From: Mesaphorura yosii
Lineage: Eukaryota > Arthropoda > Collembola > Poduromorpha > Tullbergiidae
DNA: 36,483 nt
Direction: 5' to 3'
NCBI GenBank assembly: GCA_009869945.1
Contig: WIXG01000582.1
Span: forward strand, 1-36,483
The number at the start of each line of letters is the position of its first letter. The first letter of the stretch is position 1. Below are positions 32,230 to 36,483 of this stretch, piece after piece. The notes beneath the pieces were generated by a model that saw nothing but the letters and a program-made list of their open reading frames with translations, was not told the DNA's origin and ran no database searches. Position numbers and translations under genes: made by a program.

Positions 32230-33594
32230 TTAGCAATAGTTCGTTCCGATAAAACAATCTGCAAGAATTCTATTCTAATCTACACAATATAGCAGAGAAA
32301 GAGAAGAGATACCAGCTTCAAATTAAAATTACAGGCCAGGCCAGGCATGCACATGGCATGGCATTAATTATTAATTACGATTTACCTGCAGTAAAATAAG
32401 AGTATTGAGCATTATTTGAGTAGTTCGAGGGCATTGTCATTGTCGGGTTATGAAGATGAAGATCTGCAATTGTACTCGTCGTTGTCGGTGAACGTTGAAT
32501 GAGTGACGATCTCTTGAACGGGTTGTCGTACGGTCGATTCGGGTCAGGATCTCCGAGCATCGTGGAGAAGGTCGAGAACAGGGAATTCGAATCTGGTAAC
32601 TGATAAGCAAAAGCAATGGAGAAGGAAATTATTTGTATTTCATGCCTGGTGTTGTTGTTCCTTCCAAATTCAAAACTTACCTTCACTCTTTCTCGGTCCA
32701 GCTTCTGCCTTCGCAAACTTGTCACCATTCTATTGTTATCGGTCACCGGCGGTGGTGGCGAAGTAACCGACGGGAATTTAGAATGATCACGCATTGAGTC
32801 ACGCTCGCGATCGCGTTCGCGTTCCACGAAGCCTCCAAAGCTGTCTTCCACCATTCCCATCGTTGTGCTTATCGTCCCATTAATCCGACCAGTGCTTCTA
32901 CTCTTGAATTTGATTGGAGAAGCTCCAGTGACATTAAACTGCATTTGCTGCTGCTGTTGCTGATAAGGTACTTGTGAACTAATCGTCGGTTGGCTGGTGA
33001 CTGTTTTGATTTTGACGGTCGTCGAGTTGGGCTTCGTGTTGTCGATTCTCGTCAAAGACATGTCGTACTGAATGAAATCCAGATTGAGGATTTTTGGCTT
33101 GCTCAGCGTAACTGTTGAAGGTCTGAAAGGAAAGGAAAGAGAAAATCTCACTAATTAGGCAAAGGATAATTAACTAAAGAAGTGATAAAAAGAATAATTT
33201 TTATTAACCTGTCTTTTCCGCCGTTGTTTCTTTGTACTTGTTGGCTACTCACGAGCTTCGGCAACCGATTTCCACCGCTACCTGACTCTGTCACTTGCAT
33301 TGGCACAGCATTCGTCCGACCACTGCCACCACCAAGGCTTCCTACTCCTTCGTTGTTTTCAGCACTGAATGGAGTGATAAAGAAGTTATTCATCACCAGT
33401 GCGCTAGGTTTACTGCTTCTTGCGCCATTCTTCTTCCTCCCAGTGGGTTGAGGAGTTTCTCCATTGCTGGTGTCTGACGGATCGACTTCGGTCCGCCTCA
33501 GTTTCTGCAGGCACTGCCTTTCGTGGATTACAATCGACTTTGACCCGAATTCCCGACCGCAGACGGAGCATTCGACGAACGGAGCTGGTTTCAT
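32230..33594 (-). CDS. C2HC zinc-finger protein, ZNF474/ZC2HC1-like
   Basis: Four exons (33209-33594, 32681-33122, 32386-32599, 32230-32258; introns 86, 81 and 127 bp) encode 356 residues with phases 2, 0 and 1 agreeing. The ATG at 33594 gives MKPAPFVECSVCGREFGSKS, followed by IVIHERQCLQKL. This is one C2HC finger, C9-x2-C12-x11-H24-x3-C28, with the CGREFGS and IHE-QCL residues typical of the ZNF474/ZC2HC1 family. No second finger is seen. The rest is Ser/Asn/Pro-rich and probably disordered, with the conserved-looking pieces PKILNLDFIQYDMSLTRID and DPDPNRPYDNPFKRSSLIQR. The last exon adds only DCFIGTNYC. Family members are poorly characterised, and several are testis- or cilium-associated in mammals. 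Longer N-termini from upstream non-ATG codons were not accepted. Confidence 0.72.
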
Positions 33595-35059
33595 TATTAC
33601 TGAGTCACTTTCTTCCTGTAATTGTAACTGCAGCCCATTTAATTTAAGCACTGAACACGAAACACTGAAAGCACTAAAAGCACCACCGAGAAAGCACTGG
33701 AAAACATGCTGACGCTTGTTTCGTGCCGTACCGTGTAACTGACATTGACGAGAGGCTCGTATTTCGTGATTAAAACTTAAAGAGCCATAAACTAACCGTA
33801 TTTACTTGGTCTGGCTTTGGGAATTATAAAAACTTCCTTCATCCTTGAGTACTGACTTGACTTTGACTTGGAGAAATTGGTTTCTGTTGTGCCTTGAATG
33901 TTGAATTTTCATTTCCCGAATCGTGAATACGTGAAAGCCAAAGCCAAAGCGAACCGCTTCGATTCGGCGAAAGAAGGAAAATGGCCGTTAATATTTAATG
34001 AAGCGACAAACAACAAAAAAAATACTCTGCTGACATTAAACCGAGACCCAAATCGACTTCTTTGCATGGACAAGGTTCGTAATTGCCTTTTTCCTTTCCC
34101 GTTTCGCGTTGTACTCTGCCAAAAAATTCGGAAATCGCAATCGCGTGCAACGGACGAGCAGCAAGCAGTGTGACGCAAAATTGAATCAATTCAAGGGCAA
34201 AATACAAAATTCAGCACGACAAAGCGACCAAGACCAAATGCAGTAAAATTTTCATGGTAATACTGGAAAATCGGCCTAAATAAACGGTGAATTCCCCAAA
34301 ATATGGGCACTGCAGTGTGCAGAAGCGAATTTGGGACGGGACGTGGACGAGGATTTATTAGTTTGTTTGATCGAAAATCTGCAAATGAAGAGCCAAGAGG
34401 CTAAACTTAAGCAGAAATGCAGGAATGCCTTTGGACGTGGACATATGACACCGCAATGAGTCATAGTCATAGTCAGCCAAGAGACATCGCCATCGTCATC
34501 GTCGCCGTGCAGCAGGCCGCATTCGCCATTCGCATTCTATTTGCACCTCACAAAACACAACATAATTTTAGTGTGGACGCGGACGGGAAATCGATCGAAT
34601 GTGAATCCAGAATTCCGACGTATTAATTTCATCGTTCAGTTCATTATTGATCTACGGATTTTCGCATGCATGCAGTGCAGGTAGATTTGCAGTGTAGATC
34701 GATGTCTATCTGTTTGTCTGTGCCATTCCCACATGAATGGGACTTGAACTACATGCGATCCGTTTATGAATTAATGGATTCGCGTATCGCATTTCGGAGC
34801 TTCAGCATAAATTGCTCTCGGTATCGCATAATGCGTGACACGACAGACGACAGCACAAGACACACGATGGGACAAGTGACACAGTTAAGACTGGAGTTGA
34901 GTACGAATATCAATTACCCGACTACTTTATTGACTACATATTATGACTAAATGGCTAAAGCCTAGAGCTTTACGTCTAACATACACGACTGAATGTTAAT
35001 GGAACATGAATTGGTGAGAGAATAGCGCATGGTGCACTGAAGAAGAAAGTCTGAAGCTT
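33595..35059. other. Intergenic region upstream of the zinc-finger gene and 3' of the P450
   Basis: About 1.4 kb with no supportable gene; short open frames on both strands have no recognisable content. It holds the zinc-finger gene promoter and the P450 3' UTR, with AATAAA on the minus strand at 34926-34931, about 130 bases past the P450 stop. Confidence 0.5.
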
Positions 35060-36483
35060 CTAATTGTTGTTGAGCTTCGTCAAATCCGCGTCGAGCGTTC
35101 GCACGATGAAGGGCGTCAGTGTGAAATACGATTTATTATCCTTCGCATGGCTGCTGGACTTTAGCTCGATGTCGTAATTTGTGATGACTAACGCGACGAA
35201 CATCTTGACCACGTTGAGGACAAGCACCTTCCCTGGGCACTGATGGACTCCGTTACCCCACGTTGTGATGTACTTGCATGTGTGCATTTCCTTGTCAGCT
35301 ATGTAGCGGTTCGGATTGTACTGGAGCGAGTTTTTGTAGTATTCCGATTCGATCATAAAGAATGTGGCGCATGGCACGACTTCATGCGTGTGCCCGATGA
35401 AGTAGCCGCCCAACGTCGAGTGTGGCAGCACTTTCCGCTTGGAGACGAACACGTTTGCGTTCAGGCGTGCGGACTCCATACAGCAAGACTGCAGGAGTTT
35501 CGACTGGAGCAGCCCCTTCGTGTTTGTGATCTTGAATCCGTCCACGTACTGCGCACACTCTTCTCGGGCCTTTGCCATCCATTCGGGATTCTCTGCCAAG
35601 TCCAGCAGCACATTCCGAAGGAGATTGATTGTGTTCTCTGAGTTCTTGTGAGCAAACAGCAGAATGAGGTTCTTAATGTCAGTTACGCTTAGCTTGCCTC
35701 CTGGGAACTCTTGGTCAACCAACAGCCGGACGAGAGTTGAAGTGTCATACGTCGGATCCTCAAAATATTTTTCAATCTCTGGCAGAAATTGTGTGCCCAT
35801 TTTTCGTGAGTTGATAGCGCTTCGAGCGAGAAATCGCACTCTGTTGTTGATAATCCACGTGGGAAAGATGTACGAGGAGAAGATAATCATTTTGAAGACC
35901 GCCTTGAACCGGATAAAATCATTGTAGAGTGACTCAGTCGACGAAACGTTGAAAAGACATTTCGGTGGCGTGGTGACGACGTAGCGTGACAGCTCCATTT
36001 CAAGGTCGCGTGTCTTCTCGAGTTGGTGCATCGCCTGCTCCGCGCCTTCTTTGATGATTGGCCCGTACTTGGGATACGAGAGAGCGATGGATCGTCGAAC
36101 GACTTGGTTGATAGTCGGCCAGTACTCGGCGAGGCGCTCCATGAAAATCAAGTCTAGTTTCATGTCGTCGAGGACTCCGGCCAGCGAGAGCTTCTCGTCC
36201 GTTGCATTGTAGAATTCTTCCTGAAGTTCTCGATCGCAGACGTAGATGACTTTGTTGAAGAAAAGGTTCACCTGAAAGATTGGCCCATGGCGCTTGTAGG
36301 CGGCCCGGAGGAACTCGACGGGGTCACGAGAAAACTGCCACCAGTGTCCAAGAATGGGCAGACTGCCTTCGACGACCGGCGGACGAGGCAGCGTCCGTTT
36401 CGGGGATTTCAAGCTGCGTAAGCGTTTGTACGTCAGAAAACTGAGCAGAAGACTGCCGAAAATGACGAGTTCGAGTAGGAGCT
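35060..36483 (-). CDS. Microsomal cytochrome P450, intronless over the visible part (5' end cut off)
   Basis: A single open frame of about 474 residues enters from the right edge. The first visible residues form a membrane anchor (LLLELVIFGSLLLSFLTYKR), then a basic stop and the Pro-rich hinge TLPRPPVVEGSLPILGHW. The K-helix ExxR is ESAR, around 35467-35478. The heme loop is TTWGNGVHQCPGK with the ligand Cys codon at 35237-35239. Trp replaces the usual Phe of FxxGxxxCxG, as in vertebrate CYP8-type enzymes, and CPG resembles CYP7/8 and many fungal P450s. The I-helix reads LLFAHKNSENTI instead of AGxDT, so the oxygen-activating acid-alcohol pair is unusual. Role: likely haem-thiolate monooxygenase or isomerase at the ER; substrate unknown. 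Only a few N-terminal residues and the start codon should be missing. Family assignment beyond CYP7/8-like is not secure. Confidence 0.85.
   Translation of the reverse strand, partial: LLLELVIFGSLLLSFLTYKRLRSLKSPKRTLPRPPVVEGSLPILGHWWQFSRDPVEFLRAAYKRHGPIFQVNLFFNKVIYVCDRELQEEFYNATDEKLSLAGVLDDMKLDLIFMERLAEYWPTINQVVRRSIALSYPKYGPIIKEGAEQAMHQLEKTRDLEMELSRYVVTTPPKCLFNVSSTESLYNDFIRFKAVFKMIIFSSYIFPTWIINNRVRFLARSAINSRKMGTQFLPEIEKYFEDPTYDTSTLVRLLVDQEFPGGKLSVTDIKNLILLFAHKNSENTINLLRNVLLDLAENPEWMAKAREECAQYVDGFKITNTKGLLQSKLLQSCCMESARLNANVFVSKRKVLPHSTLGGYFIGHTHEVVPCATFFMIESEYYKNSLQYNPNRYIADKEMHTCKYITTWGNGVHQCPGKVLVLNVVKMFVALVITNYDIELKSSSHAKDNKSYFTLTPFIVRTLDADLTKLNNN

Noticed and set aside
32305..32365. Short GGCCAGGCCAGG and GGCATGGCAT repeats in the last intron of the zinc-finger gene, considered as a transposon end
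   Set aside because: No terminal inverted repeats, target-site duplication or second copy in the window.
33898..34173. 91-codon plus-strand frame in the zinc-finger/P450 interval
   Set aside because: Low-complexity basic translation, no splice context, and an equally long open frame on the opposite strand.
1..36483. tRNA, rRNA, CRISPR and transposase genes
   Set aside because: A visual scan found no B-box-like tRNA motif in a cloverleaf context, no regularly spaced repeats and no transposase-like protein; a tRNAscan run would be decisive.

Overview
This window is nuclear DNA from an animal with a compact genome. It holds nine protein-coding genes. Most have GT-AG introns of about 60-130 bp that can be placed by eye because both splice sites and reading phases agree. 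Four genes are ordinary metazoan orthologues: FAM8A1, KSR, Treslin/TICRR and TMEM65. Short introns, long exons and closely packed genes suggest a small-genome invertebrate, possibly an ecdysozoan such as a springtail, mite or tardigrade. The sequence alone does not settle the taxon.

Layout. Positions 1-546 (minus strand) carry the 5' part of a secreted bacterial-type GH18 chitinase that runs off the left edge. Positions 1534-2673 (minus) are a three-exon FAM8A1 with an RDD membrane domain. Positions 4905-11059 (plus) are a six-exon KSR scaffold of the RAF-MEK-ERK pathway with a 2.2-kb intron. Positions 11954-12985 (plus) are a two-exon nicotianamine synthase, an enzyme family known mainly from plants, fungi and prokaryotes. 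Positions 13238-18132 (minus) are a Treslin/TICRR-like replication initiation protein. Positions 19544-21116 (plus) are TMEM65, a mitochondrial inner-membrane protein.

Three further minus-strand genes follow head to tail. Positions 21808-26748 encode an unrecognised 1591-residue disordered protein with internal repeat modules. Positions 27320-31950 encode an unrecognised 1435-residue disordered protein. Positions 32230-33594 encode a small C2HC zinc-finger protein of the ZNF474/ZC2HC type. The right edge (35060-36483, minus) is an intronless microsomal cytochrome P450 cut off just inside its membrane anchor.

The most notable result is a complete, apparently intact nicotianamine synthase with a host-sized intron, lying between conserved animal genes. 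A second transfer candidate, the bacterial-type chitinase, lies about 11 kb away and also has a spliceosomal intron. The two convergent gene pairs (NAS/Treslin and TMEM65/repeat protein) have poly(A) signals placed so that their 3' UTRs overlap in antisense. I see no operon, CRISPR array, transposase or rRNA gene. I could not run a tRNA or repeat search.
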